Assembly (NCBI RefSeq): GCF_008086045.1
Contig: NZ_VSEY01000047.1
Coordinates: 41,693-105,692 of the forward strand
Origin: Nonomuraea sp. PA05
Lineage (GTDB): Bacteria; Actinomycetota; Actinomycetes; Streptosporangiales; Streptosporangiaceae
DNA: 64,000 nucleotides
Direction of reading: 5' to 3'
The position numbers and the translations under genes were made by a program. A model generated the notes under the pieces. That model was not told the origin of the DNA. It was given only the letters and a program-made list of their open reading frames with translations, and ran no database searches. Below, in pieces: positions 57,127 through 64,000 of this stretch (positions are counted from its first letter, which is position 1; every line of letters begins with the position of its first letter).

Positions 57127-59355
57127 ATGAAACTCACCCTGGTGGAGAAGGCGTCGCTGACGTCCGGGAGCGGCACCTGGCACACCACGGCGGTGCGTGA
57201 CGTGGTGCCCGCCCTCACACTCTCCGACGGCCCGCACGGCATCCGCCGCCAGGGCGGCTCCCCCGGCGACGGCGACGCGCTGGGGCTGCGCGGGAGCGTG
57301 CCCGCCACCTGCTTCCCGCCCGCCGTCGCACTCGGCTCCTCCTGGGACCCCGCGCTCGCCCGGCGCGTGGGCGCCGCCCTGGCCGGGGAGGCCGCCGCGC
57401 TCGGGGTGGACGTGGTGCTCGGGCCCGGCGTGAACATCAAGCGCTCCCCGCTGTGCGGGCGCAATTTCGAGTACTTCTCCGAGGACCCGCACCTGACCGG
57501 CGTGATGGGGGCGGCCGTGGTGAACGGCATCCAGTCGCTCGGCGTCGGGGCGTGCGTGAAGCACTTCGCGGTCAACAACCAGGAGACCGACCGCATGCGG
57601 GTCAGCGCCGACGTGGACGAGCGGACGCTGCGCGAGATCTACCTGCCCGCCTTCGAGCACATCGTGCGGGAGGCGGGGCCGTACGCGGTGATGTGCGCCT
57701 ACAACCGGATCAACGGCGTCCACGCCAGCCAGCACCGGTGGCTGCTGACCGACCTTCTGCGCGGGGAGTGGGGGTTCGACGGGCTGGTGATGTCGGACTG
57801 GGGGGCGGTCAACGATCGGGTGGCCGCTCTGGAGGCGGGGCTCGACCTGGAGATGCCGCCCACGGGCACCGACGAGGAGATCGTGGCGGCGGTGCGGGAC
57901 GGGCGCCTGGCCGAGTCCGTCCTGGACGTGGCGGCCGGGCGGGTGATCCGGCTGGCCGAACGGGTGCGCGCCCGGCCACGCCCGGACCTTCAGAACCGCG
58001 ACGCCGAAAGCCGGGGCGGCGGCGGCTGGGACGCCGACGCGCACCACGAGCTGGCCCGTGAGGCCGCCCGTGCCTCGGCCGTGCTGCTGAAGAACGACGG
58101 CGTCCTGCCCCTCGCCCCCGGCCTGCGCGTCGCGGTGCTGGGCGAGCAGGCCCGCAGCCCGCGCTACCAGGGCCACGGCAGCTCCCACGTGGTCCCCACC
58201 AGGCTGGACAACGCCCTGGACGCGCTGCGCACGGCGATGGACGTGACGTTCGCCCCCGGCTACCGGCCCGACGGAACACCGGACCCCGGCCTGGAGCACG
58301 AGGCGGTGCGCACGGCCGCCGACGCCGACGTGGCCGTGGTGTTCCTCGGCCTGGCGGACGTCGAGGAGTCGGAGGGCTTCGACCGCACGAGCCTCGACCT
58401 GCCCGCCGGCCAGGTGGCGTTGCTGCGCCGGGTGGCCGGGGCCTGCCCGAAGGTCGTCGTCGTGCTCTCCAACGGTGGCGTCGTCTCGGTCGCCGGCTGG
58501 CAGGAACACGCCTCCGCCGTACTGGAGGGGTGGCTGCTCGGCCAGGCGGGCGGGGCGGCGCTCGCCGACCTGCTGCTGGGCACGCACAGCCCGTCGGGAC
58601 GGCTCACCGAGACGATCCCGCTGCGTCTGGCCGACGTGCCCTGCCACCTGCACTTCCCCGGCTCCGACGGGCACGTCCTGTACGGCGAGGGCCGCTACGT
58701 CGGCTACCGGCACCACGACACGCTCGGCACCGAGGTGGCCTACCCCTTCGGCCACGGGCTCACCTACTCCAGCTTCGCCTACTCCGGCCTGGAGGTGCGC
58801 GAGACCGGTACCAACGAGTGGCAGGTGGAGTTCACCGTCACCAACACCGGGGAGCGGCACGCGCAGGAGGTCGCGCAGCTCTACGTGGCCTTCGAGGAGG
58901 AGCGGCCCACCCGTCCCCGCCACACGCTGCGCGGCTTCGCCAAGGTCGGGCCCGCGCCGGGGGCGAGCGAGCGGGTGCGGCTGCCGCTCACCGGGCGGGA
59001 CCTGGCCCAGTGGTCGGTGGAGCGCGGCGGCTGGCGGATCGAGCCCGGCTCCTTCCTCGTCGAGGTCGGCGCGTCCTCCAGGGACATCCGGCTGCGGGCC
59101 GAGGTGCGCACGCCGGGCGACGGCCAGGTGAGCGAGCTGACCGCGATGTCCACGCTGGGCGAGTGGCTGGCGCACCCGGTGGGCGGGCGGGTGCTGAAGG
59201 AGCGGCTGAGCGGGGCGCCGGGCCTGGCCGAGGCCGACCCGGCGCTGCTGGGGCTGGCGCTCGGCATCCCGCTGATCAAGTTCCGCACGTTCGGGCTGGG
59301 GCTGACGGCACAGGTCGTGGACGACCTGGTCGCCGCCGTCCACGCCGGGTCCTGA
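57127..59355 (+). CDS. Glycoside hydrolase family 3 (beta-glucosidase-like)
   Basis: 742 residues with three GH3 domains: an N-terminal (beta/alpha)8 barrel with the nucleophile Asp in GLVMSDWGAV (about 220), a middle alpha/beta sandwich (about 330-530, including VVFLGLADVEESEGFDRTSL), and an FnIII-like domain (about 570-660). A C-terminal helical tail of ~60 residues follows. No signal peptide, so it is cytoplasmic. It is likely a beta-glucosidase or related exo-glycosidase acting on imported oligosaccharides. It is 11 bp from the TetR-type gene and probably co-transcribed. Confidence 0.92.
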   Translation: MKLTLVEKASLTSGSGTWHTTAVRDVVPALTLSDGPHGIRRQGGSPGDGDALGLRGSVPATCFPPAVALGSSWDPALARRVGAALAGEAAALGVDVVLGPGVNIKRSPLCGRNFEYFSEDPHLTGVMGAAVVNGIQSLGVGACVKHFAVNNQETDRMRVSADVDERTLREIYLPAFEHIVREAGPYAVMCAYNRINGVHASQHRWLLTDLLRGEWGFDGLVMSDWGAVNDRVAALEAGLDLEMPPTGTDEEIVAAVRDGRLAESVLDVAAGRVIRLAERVRARPRPDLQNRDAESRGGGGWDADAHHELAREAARASAVLLKNDGVLPLAPGLRVAVLGEQARSPRYQGHGSSHVVPTRLDNALDALRTAMDVTFAPGYRPDGTPDPGLEHEAVRTAADADVAVVFLGLADVEESEGFDRTSLDLPAGQVALLRRVAGACPKVVVVLSNGGVVSVAGWQEHASAVLEGWLLGQAGGAALADLLLGTHSPSGRLTETIPLRLADVPCHLHFPGSDGHVLYGEGRYVGYRHHDTLGTEVAYPFGHGLTYSSFAYSGLEVRETGTNEWQVEFTVTNTGERHAQEVAQLYVAFEEERPTRPRHTLRGFAKVGPAPGASERVRLPLTGRDLAQWSVERGGWRIEPGSFLVEVGASSRDIRLRAEVRTPGDGQVSELTAMSTLGEWLAHPVGGRVLKERLSGAPGLAEADPALLGLALGIPLIKFRTFGLGLTAQVVDDLVAAVHAGS

Positions 59356-59404
59356 ACGCCTTTCCAACCGCCGGCCTCCACCAGAAACCTTCAACCAGCG
59401 GCCT

Positions 59405-60367
59405 TCAACCAGGGCGGCGGAGGGTGCGGCGCACGGCCAGGCCGCAGAAGGCCGTCGAGGCGAGCACCAGGATCCCCGCCTCGGTCCACTGGAAGCGCCA
59501 GAACCGGGACGCCGGGTGGTAGTACACCGCGTACCGATACCCCTTCTCGAACAGGCACGCCTGCCAAGCCTCCGCGTTCCTGCTGCTCTGTCCCGCGTCC
59601 ACCCGGCGCGGGCAGCCGGTGCCGACCGGCTCGGCGACCTCCTTCCCTGACGGCTCCACCCAGGCGGAGCTCACCAGCCGGGCATCGGGATCGTCGAGCA
59701 GCACGGTGCCGGACAGCTCGATCCGCGCCGGCTCGGCGTAGTGGTCGCTCACCTGGAACAGCGCGAACATGGTCACCGCCACCCCGGCCACGACCAGCGC
59801 CATCGCGGGCAGCGTCCGCCGGAAGAGGGTGCCGGCCAGCGTGCCCAGCGCGAACGCGTACAGCCACCACGCCGCCGGCTCCACCCCGACCATGTTGAAC
59901 ACGCCGATGTTGCCGAACGCGGAGTCGACTCCCGCCCTGAACACGGGCCGCCACAGGCTCACCATGAGCGACAGGAGCAGCCCCCCGGCCACGACCGCCG
60001 CGCCGAGGACCGACAGCTTGACCGCCAGCCACCGCCACACGGGCACGGACTGCGTCCAGGCCAGGCGATGGGTGCCGCGCTCGTACTCGCGGCCGAGCAG
60101 CGGCGCTCCCCAGAACGCCCCGATCAGCGCGGGGGCCACCAGCGGCATCCAGCCGAACACCGAGTAGACCGCGTCGTAGCGCTGCCCGAGCGCCACGGCC
60201 ACGTCGCCGCACGCCACGGCGGGTCCCGGGCAGCCGGGCGGGGCGTGCTCGGCCACGTACCGGCTCGCCTCGATCGCCGAGCCCAGCAGCAGCACGCCCA
60301 GCAGCGCCAGGAAGCCCGCCGTCACCAGGATCTGCGCCCGGTGCTGGCGCCAGGTCACCCAGATCAC
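59405..60367 (-). CDS. ABC transporter permease of a GntR-linked export-type system
   Basis: 320 residues with six or so membrane helices (WRQHRAQILVTAGFLALLGVLLLGSAIEAS at the N-terminus, then several helices, ending LRFQWTEAGILVLASTAFCGLAVRRT). A large outer loop holds the Cys residues near GCPRRVD and WQACLF. It is typical of permeases that accompany YtrA-like GntR regulators and an ATPase. Its start overlaps the ATPase stop by four bases. Confidence 0.82.
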   Translation of the reverse strand: MIWVTWRQHRAQILVTAGFLALLGVLLLGSAIEASRYVAEHAPPGCPGPAVACGDVAVALGQRYDAVYSVFGWMPLVAPALIGAFWGAPLLGREYERGTHRLAWTQSVPVWRWLAVKLSVLGAAVVAGGLLLSLMVSLWRPVFRAGVDSAFGNIGVFNMVGVEPAAWWLYAFALGTLAGTLFRRTLPAMALVVAGVAVTMFALFQVSDHYAEPARIELSGTVLLDDPDARLVSSAWVEPSGKEVAEPVGTGCPRRVDAGQSSRNAEAWQACLFEKGYRYAVYYHPASRFWRFQWTEAGILVLASTAFCGLAVRRTLRRPG

Positions 60368-61326
60368 GCGTCCACCCCCGTCGGAGCGGGCAGGGCCGCC
60401 GCCTCAGGGCTGCGCAGATAGCCCATGACGAGCTCCTCCAGCCCAGGGCGCCGTGCCTGCCAGCGCGGATCGGGCGGGCAGGCGCCCCTGACCAGCATGC
60501 TGACCTGCCTGCCGGTACGGCTCGCGCTCACCACCCGTGCCCCCGCCGCCGACGCCCCGTCCGGGCCGGTCAGCACGAGATGCCCGTCGAGCAGCTCCTC
60601 GATGTCGCCGCTGACCTGCGACCGGCCGCCGTTCAGCACCACCAGCCAGTCGCACGTCTCCTCCAGATCTGAGACGACGTGCGAGGACAGCAGCACGGTC
60701 AGCTCCCGATCGGCCACCTCCGCCATGATCGAGCGCATCACGTCGTGGCGGGCGAGGGGGTCGAGGTTGGCCAGCGGCTCGTCCAGCACGAGCAGGTCCG
60801 GCCGGACGGCGAGCGCCAGCGTGACCGCCACCTGCGCCTGCTGCCCACCCGACAGCGCGCTCACCTTCCGCTCCAGCGGGATGCCCAGCCGGGCGAGCCG
60901 GTCAGCGGCTGCATCGCCGTCCCAGCGGCCGTTCATGCGGCCGTCCCATCGGCGGTTCACACGGTGGTTCATGCGGCGGCCGAAGGTGAGCATCTCGGCG
61001 ACGGTGAAGCCCTCGTACAGCGGCTTGTCCTGCGCCACGAACGCCACCTCGCCAGCCGCGCGGACGCTGCCCCGCGCGGGACGCAGCAGGCCGACGGCCG
61101 CGTGCATGAGCGTGGTCTTGCCCGCTCCGTTCGGCCCGACGAGCGCCGCCACCCGTCCGGCGGGTACCGACAGCGAGCAGTCGCGCAACGCCCACGTGTT
61201 GCGGTATTGCACCCCCAGCCCGGTCGCCTCCAGCGCGGGCGTCCCCCCGCGCCCTCCTCCGCTGGACACCACGCCGCGCCGTCCCCTGCCCGACGCCACC
61301 TCGCGCCCTCCTCTGCCGAACCTCAC
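60364..61326 (-). CDS. ABC transporter ATPase of the GntR-linked system
   Basis: 320 residues with a long Gly/Arg-rich N-terminus (about 1-35), then Walker A GPNGAGKTTLMHAAVG, signature KVSALSGGQQAQVAVTLAL and Walker B LLVLDEPLANLDPLARH. It pairs with the permease at 59405. The N-terminal stretch contains an Arg/Gly-rich repeat unusual for ATPases of this type; the true start may be downstream. It overlaps the GntR gene by four bases. Confidence 0.9.
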   Translation of the reverse strand: MRFGRGGREVASGRGRRGVVSSGGGRGGTPALEATGLGVQYRNTWALRDCSLSVPAGRVAALVGPNGAGKTTLMHAAVGLLRPARGSVRAAGEVAFVAQDKPLYEGFTVAEMLTFGRRMNHRVNRRWDGRMNGRWDGDAAADRLARLGIPLERKVSALSGGQQAQVAVTLALAVRPDLLVLDEPLANLDPLARHDVMRSIMAEVADRELTVLLSSHVVSDLEETCDWLVVLNGGRSQVSGDIEELLDGHLVLTGPDGASAAGARVVSASRTGRQVSMLVRGACPPDPRWQARRPGLEELVMGYLRSPEAAALPAPTGVDA

Positions 61327-61715
61327 GCCGCGCCCTCCTTCGCGGCATCGGCCGTCACCACGCTGAACAGCGCCCGCAGATCCTCCTGATCGAGCCCGGC
61401 CGCGCGGGCCTCACGCACCCAGACCTCCAGACTGCGCCGCAGCCGCGTGTGCTCGGCGAGCGTCGCGCCCGCGATGCCCTGCCGGACGAACGTCCCCATC
61501 CCCGGCCGCCCCTCGACCAGCCCTTCGCGCTCCAGTTCCCGATACGCCTTGAGCACCGTGTTGGGGTTGATGGCCAGCCTCTCGACCACCTCGCGAGCGG
61601 TCGGCAACTGGTCGCCTGGCCGCAACGTGCCCAGCCGCAACGCCTGTTTCACCTGGTGAACGAGCTGAAGGTAGGTCGCCACCCCCGAACCCTTGTCCAG
61701 GTTGAACTCGATCAA
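61323..61715 (-). CDS. GntR-family (YtrA-type) regulator
   Basis: 130 residues from a TTG start, chosen because the protein then begins IEFNLDKGSGVATYLQLVHQVKQAL as in YtrA-type regulators and AAAGGG lies about eight bases upstream. HTH about 25-70 (GDQLPTAREVVERLAINPNTVLKAYRELEREGLVEGRPGMGTFV) and a short effector-free C-terminal helix region. It is the first gene of an operon with the ABC ATPase and permease, and a strong operator lies over its start. Confidence 0.9.
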   Translation of the reverse strand: MIEFNLDKGSGVATYLQLVHQVKQALRLGTLRPGDQLPTAREVVERLAINPNTVLKAYRELEREGLVEGRPGMGTFVRQGIAGATLAEHTRLRRSLEVWVREARAAGLDQEDLRALFSVVTADAAKEGAA

Positions 61716-61720
61716 CCGAA

Positions 61721-61754
61721 ACACCCTTTCACTAATCGAATAGTGAAAGGGTGT
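61721..61754. promoter_or_regulatory. 14-bp perfect inverted repeat, operator of the GntR-type gene
   Basis: ACACCCTTTCACTA and TAGTGAAAGGGTGT flank a 6-base spacer. It sits right at the start of the GntR-type gene and downstream of the GH1 gene. YtrA-type GntR regulators bind such dyads in their own promoters, so this is a likely autoregulatory site for the GntR-ABC operon. Confidence 0.8.
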
Positions 61755-61773
61755 TGGACGCGCCCGCTCCGTG

Positions 61774-62943
61774 TCAACCGGCGGCTCGGAGGCCGTTCGA
61801 ACGAGCGACCTCACCCAGCCACCGCGCACTGGGCTTGGCCTCGCGCGCGAACGTCTCCCGATGCACCGAGACCAGCCCGAAGGTCGGCGCCCACGAGCCC
61901 CACTCGTAGTTGTCCAGCAGCGACCAGTGCAGGTATCCGCGCACGTCGGCCCCCTCCGCCAGGGCCGCGTGCAGCCCGGCCAGCGCCGCGCTCGTGTACT
62001 CCACGCGCTCGGCGTCGTCGGCGGTGGCAATGCCGTTCTCCGTCACCAGGATCGGCACGCCGGGCAGCTTCCCCGCGGTGTGCCGGACGGCGTCGCCGAG
62101 CGCGCCGGGGTAGAACTCCCACCCGGTGAGCGTGCGGCGGGCGCCGTCGGGCACGGGCAGCGCGCCCTGCCTGCCGATCCGCACCCGCGTGTACGCCTGC
62201 ACGCCGACGAAGTCGTCCCCCTTGGCCGCCTCCAGGAACTGGTCCTCGCGGGGCCACGCCCACGCGTCCCGCTCGGCCTCGGCGCCGTCCTCGGCCTGGA
62301 AGTTCTGGTTGGCGATCGTCCAGCCCGCCCTCAGCCCCGCCGCGCCCAGTTCCTCGCGGGCGGCCCGGTGCGCGGCGGCCAGCGTGTCGGCCATCGCCTG
62401 GTCGGGGGCCGCCATGGCGCCGGCCGTGCCTGTCTCGCGGTGCCCGTCCCTGATCGCCTCGGCCATCATCGCGAGCATGTTGGGCTCGTTGATCGTGCAC
62501 ACCCAGGGGACGCCGTCGAGGATCGGCAGCACGGCCCGCACGTACGCGCGGAACCGCTCGACCGCCGCACCGGACCGCCACCCGCCCTCCCGCTGGAACC
62601 ACATCGGGCTGGTGAAGTGGTGCAGCGTCACGATCGGGGTGATGCCCCGCTCCAGGCAGCCCTCCACCATGCGGCGGTAGTGCGCGAGGTGGGCCCGCGA
62701 CACCTGCCCTTCGACCGGTTCGACGCGCGCCCATTCGACGCCGAACCGGTAGGCGGTCAGGCCGAGGTCCCGCACCAGGTCGAGGTCCTCCGGCCAGCGG
62801 TGGTAGCTGTCGCACGCGTCGCCGCTGCGCTCGGGCAGCCGGCCCTCCAGCCCCCACAGGTCGCTGGCGACGTTGTTGCCCTCGATCTGGTGCGCGCTGC
62901 TCGCCGCACCCCAGAGGAAGCCCTCGGGAAACTCGATCCCCAT
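61774..62943 (-). CDS. Glycoside hydrolase family 1 (beta-glucosidase-like)
   Basis: 389 residues, slightly short for GH1 (usual about 440-480). It has the family signatures: FPEGFLWGAASSAHQIEGN at the start, CTINEPN (acid/base Glu) and ILVTENGIATADDAERVEY (nucleophile Glu). It is probably a beta-glucosidase or 6-phospho-beta-glycosidase acting in the cytoplasm. Operator copy C lies 33-54 bp upstream of the ATG at 62943. It appears to be the last unit of the glycoside region before the kinase gene. Confidence 0.9.
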   Translation of the reverse strand: MGIEFPEGFLWGAASSAHQIEGNNVASDLWGLEGRLPERSGDACDSYHRWPEDLDLVRDLGLTAYRFGVEWARVEPVEGQVSRAHLAHYRRMVEGCLERGITPIVTLHHFTSPMWFQREGGWRSGAAVERFRAYVRAVLPILDGVPWVCTINEPNMLAMMAEAIRDGHRETGTAGAMAAPDQAMADTLAAAHRAAREELGAAGLRAGWTIANQNFQAEDGAEAERDAWAWPREDQFLEAAKGDDFVGVQAYTRVRIGRQGALPVPDGARRTLTGWEFYPGALGDAVRHTAGKLPGVPILVTENGIATADDAERVEYTSAALAGLHAALAEGADVRGYLHWSLLDNYEWGSWAPTFGLVSVHRETFAREAKPSARWLGEVARSNGLRAAG

Positions 62944-62975
62944 GCCGCCGTCCCTTCACATCATCGGTAGACGCA

Positions 62976-62997
62976 AAACCTACCAGGTGGTTAGTAA
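62976..62997. promoter_or_regulatory. ACCAGGTGGT operator, copy C (GH1 gene)
   Basis: The core ACCAGGTGGT (62982-62991) differs from the perfect palindrome of copy B by one base, and the 22-bp window matches the reverse complement of copy B at 19 of 22 positions. It is upstream of the GH1 gene (start 62943), consistent with control by the same TetR-type regulator. Confidence 0.78.
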
Positions 62998-63098
62998 ACG
63001 CGCCCACCCACGGAAACCGTCCCGCGACGGAGATCGGTTCGCGAAAATGGAGCCCGGAATGGCAAGCCGACCCAGCACCGCGACCCGAGTAAGGTGCC

Positions 63099-64000
63099 AT
63101 GATCGATCAAGCCGACATGCTTCCCCTCGCCCCCGAGGACCCGCGCCAGATCTCCCGCTACGCCGTCCAGGCCCGTCTCGGCGCCGGCGGGCAGGGCGTC
63201 GTCTACCTCGGGCGCGACCCAAGCGGGCGGCCGGTCGCCGTCAAGGTGCTCAGAGCGGACGGCCTGCCCGGCCCGCAGGCGCGCGCCCGCTTCGCGCGAG
63301 AGGTGGAGGCCGCGCGCAGCGTCCCGCAGGCGCACACCGCCGCGATCCTGGACGCCGACGTGCTGGGCGAGCGGCCGTACATCGTCAGCGAGTACGTGCC
63401 CGGCCTGTCGCTGCAGGCCACCGTGGAGCGCAACGGCGTCTTCACGGGCAACGCGCTGGAGCGGCTGGCCACCCACACGATCACCGCGCTGGCGGCCATC
63501 CACGGCGCACGGGTGGTCCACCGGGACTTCAAGCCGGCCAACGTGCTGATCGGGCCGGACGGGCCGCGCGTGGTGGACTTCGGCATCGCCCGCGCGCCGG
63601 AGTCCGACGGGCACACGACGAGCTCCATGCTGGGGACGCCGCCGTACATGGCGCCCGAGCAGCTCAGCGAGCAGCCCGCCGGGCCCCACACGGACGTGTT
63701 CGCGTGGGCGGCCACGGTGGTCTTCGCCGCGACCGGCGGCCCGCCCTTCGGCCAGGGGCCCTTCCCTGCGGTGGCGCACCGCATCCTGCACGCCGCCCCG
63801 AACCTGGACGGCGTGCCCGCGCCGCTGCGTGACGTGCTCGCGCGCTGCCTGGCCAAGAACCCCGGCGAGCGGCCGACCTCCCTCCAGGTGCTGCAGTCGC
63901 TGATCGGCCACGGCACCGTGGTGGAGCCGGAGGTCCAGCGCCTCGCCCTCCAGCGAGCGCCCCTGCCCGGCGGGCTCACGCAGCGACCGATCGGCGGGCC
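63099..64000 (+). CDS. Ser/Thr protein kinase, N-terminal part (gene runs off the window)
   Basis: 300 visible residues of a PknB-like kinase: Gly-rich loop ARLGAGGQGVVYLG, Lys in RPVAVKVLRA, catalytic loop VVHRDFKPANVLIG, DFG in VVDFGIARAPE and the activation segment SSMLGTPPYMAPEQ. The catalytic His-Arg-Asp and Asp-Phe-Gly are intact, so it should be active. The C-terminal sensor part and any membrane helix lie beyond base 64000. ATG at 63099 with AAGG four bases upstream. Confidence 0.92.
   Translation, partial: MIDQADMLPLAPEDPRQISRYAVQARLGAGGQGVVYLGRDPSGRPVAVKVLRADGLPGPQARARFAREVEAARSVPQAHTAAILDADVLGERPYIVSEYVPGLSLQATVERNGVFTGNALERLATHTITALAAIHGARVVHRDFKPANVLIGPDGPRVVDFGIARAPESDGHTTSSMLGTPPYMAPEQLSEQPAGPHTDVFAWAATVVFAATGGPPFGQGPFPAVAHRILHAAPNLDGVPAPLRDVLARCLAKNPGERPTSLQVLQSLIGHGTVVEPEVQRLALQRAPLPGGLTQRPIGG

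Overview
The window is high-GC DNA (by eye about 70% G+C, with G or C at nearly every third codon position). It has actinomycete hallmarks: GTG and TTG starts, TetR/MerR/LysR/GntR regulators beside the genes they probably control, ECF sigma factors, a SARP regulator, a MoxR/DUF58/VWA operon and a Ser/Thr protein kinase. It looks chromosomal and comes from a large-genome, Streptosporangiaceae-like filamentous actinomycete (Nonomuraea is a guess from style, not a proven assignment). I saw no rRNA, tRNA, insertion sequence, phage gene or CRISPR array.

Layout. 1-5 kb: a truncated DeoR-type regulator, then a compact locus made of a 46-codon Cys-rich peptide gene, a MauE-type membrane protein, a MauD/TlpA-type redoxin, an ABC exporter, a facing signal peptidase and a divergent LuxR-type regulator. 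5-17 kb: metabolic enzymes paired with regulators (aldo/keto reductases, MerR, TetR, haloalkane dehalogenase, an MFS pump and a YceI protein that share carboxypeptidase-regulatory-like domains). 17-22 kb: a GH15 enzyme flanked by two decayed genes, a ferric-reductase-like flavoprotein and a 2-hydroxyacid dehydrogenase, both with internal deletions. 22-32 kb: VOC protein, penicillin-binding-type serine hydrolase with an extra N-terminal domain, RtcB, cupin/LysR pair, ECF sigma factor with a SnoaL-like tail, two isocitrate-lyase-superfamily enzymes, a lipid kinase and DinB. 31-41 kb: SARP regulator with a membrane partner, secreted alginate-lyase-like protein with VCBS/FG-GAP repeats, S4 protein, sigma/CU044_5270-like pair, orphan cytochrome b. 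41-47 kb: protease/MoxR/DUF58/VWA/VWA operon. 47-50 kb: a ThiF-type adenylyltransferase with a leader-binding-like N-terminus, preceded by an unlisted 28-codon peptide gene ending in Asn and a 13-bp stem-loop. 50-63 kb: a glycoside-utilisation region (GH20, Opp-type importer, TetR, GH3, GH1) tied together by three copies of an ACCACGTGGT-like operator, with a GntR/ABC operon embedded. 63-64 kb: the start of a protein kinase gene.

Two loci are the best candidates for undescribed biology. The first (47.8-49.1 kb) resembles microcin C operons: a tiny precursor whose last residue is Asn, an intergenic hairpin, and an MccB-like RRE-plus-E1 enzyme. The second (0.25-4.95 kb) combines a four-Cys peptide with disulfide-handling (MauD/MauE-like), export and cleavage functions, and looks like a maturation and secretion system for a disulfide-bonded peptide. 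Both rest on reading the sequence and on family knowledge; neither has been tested here.
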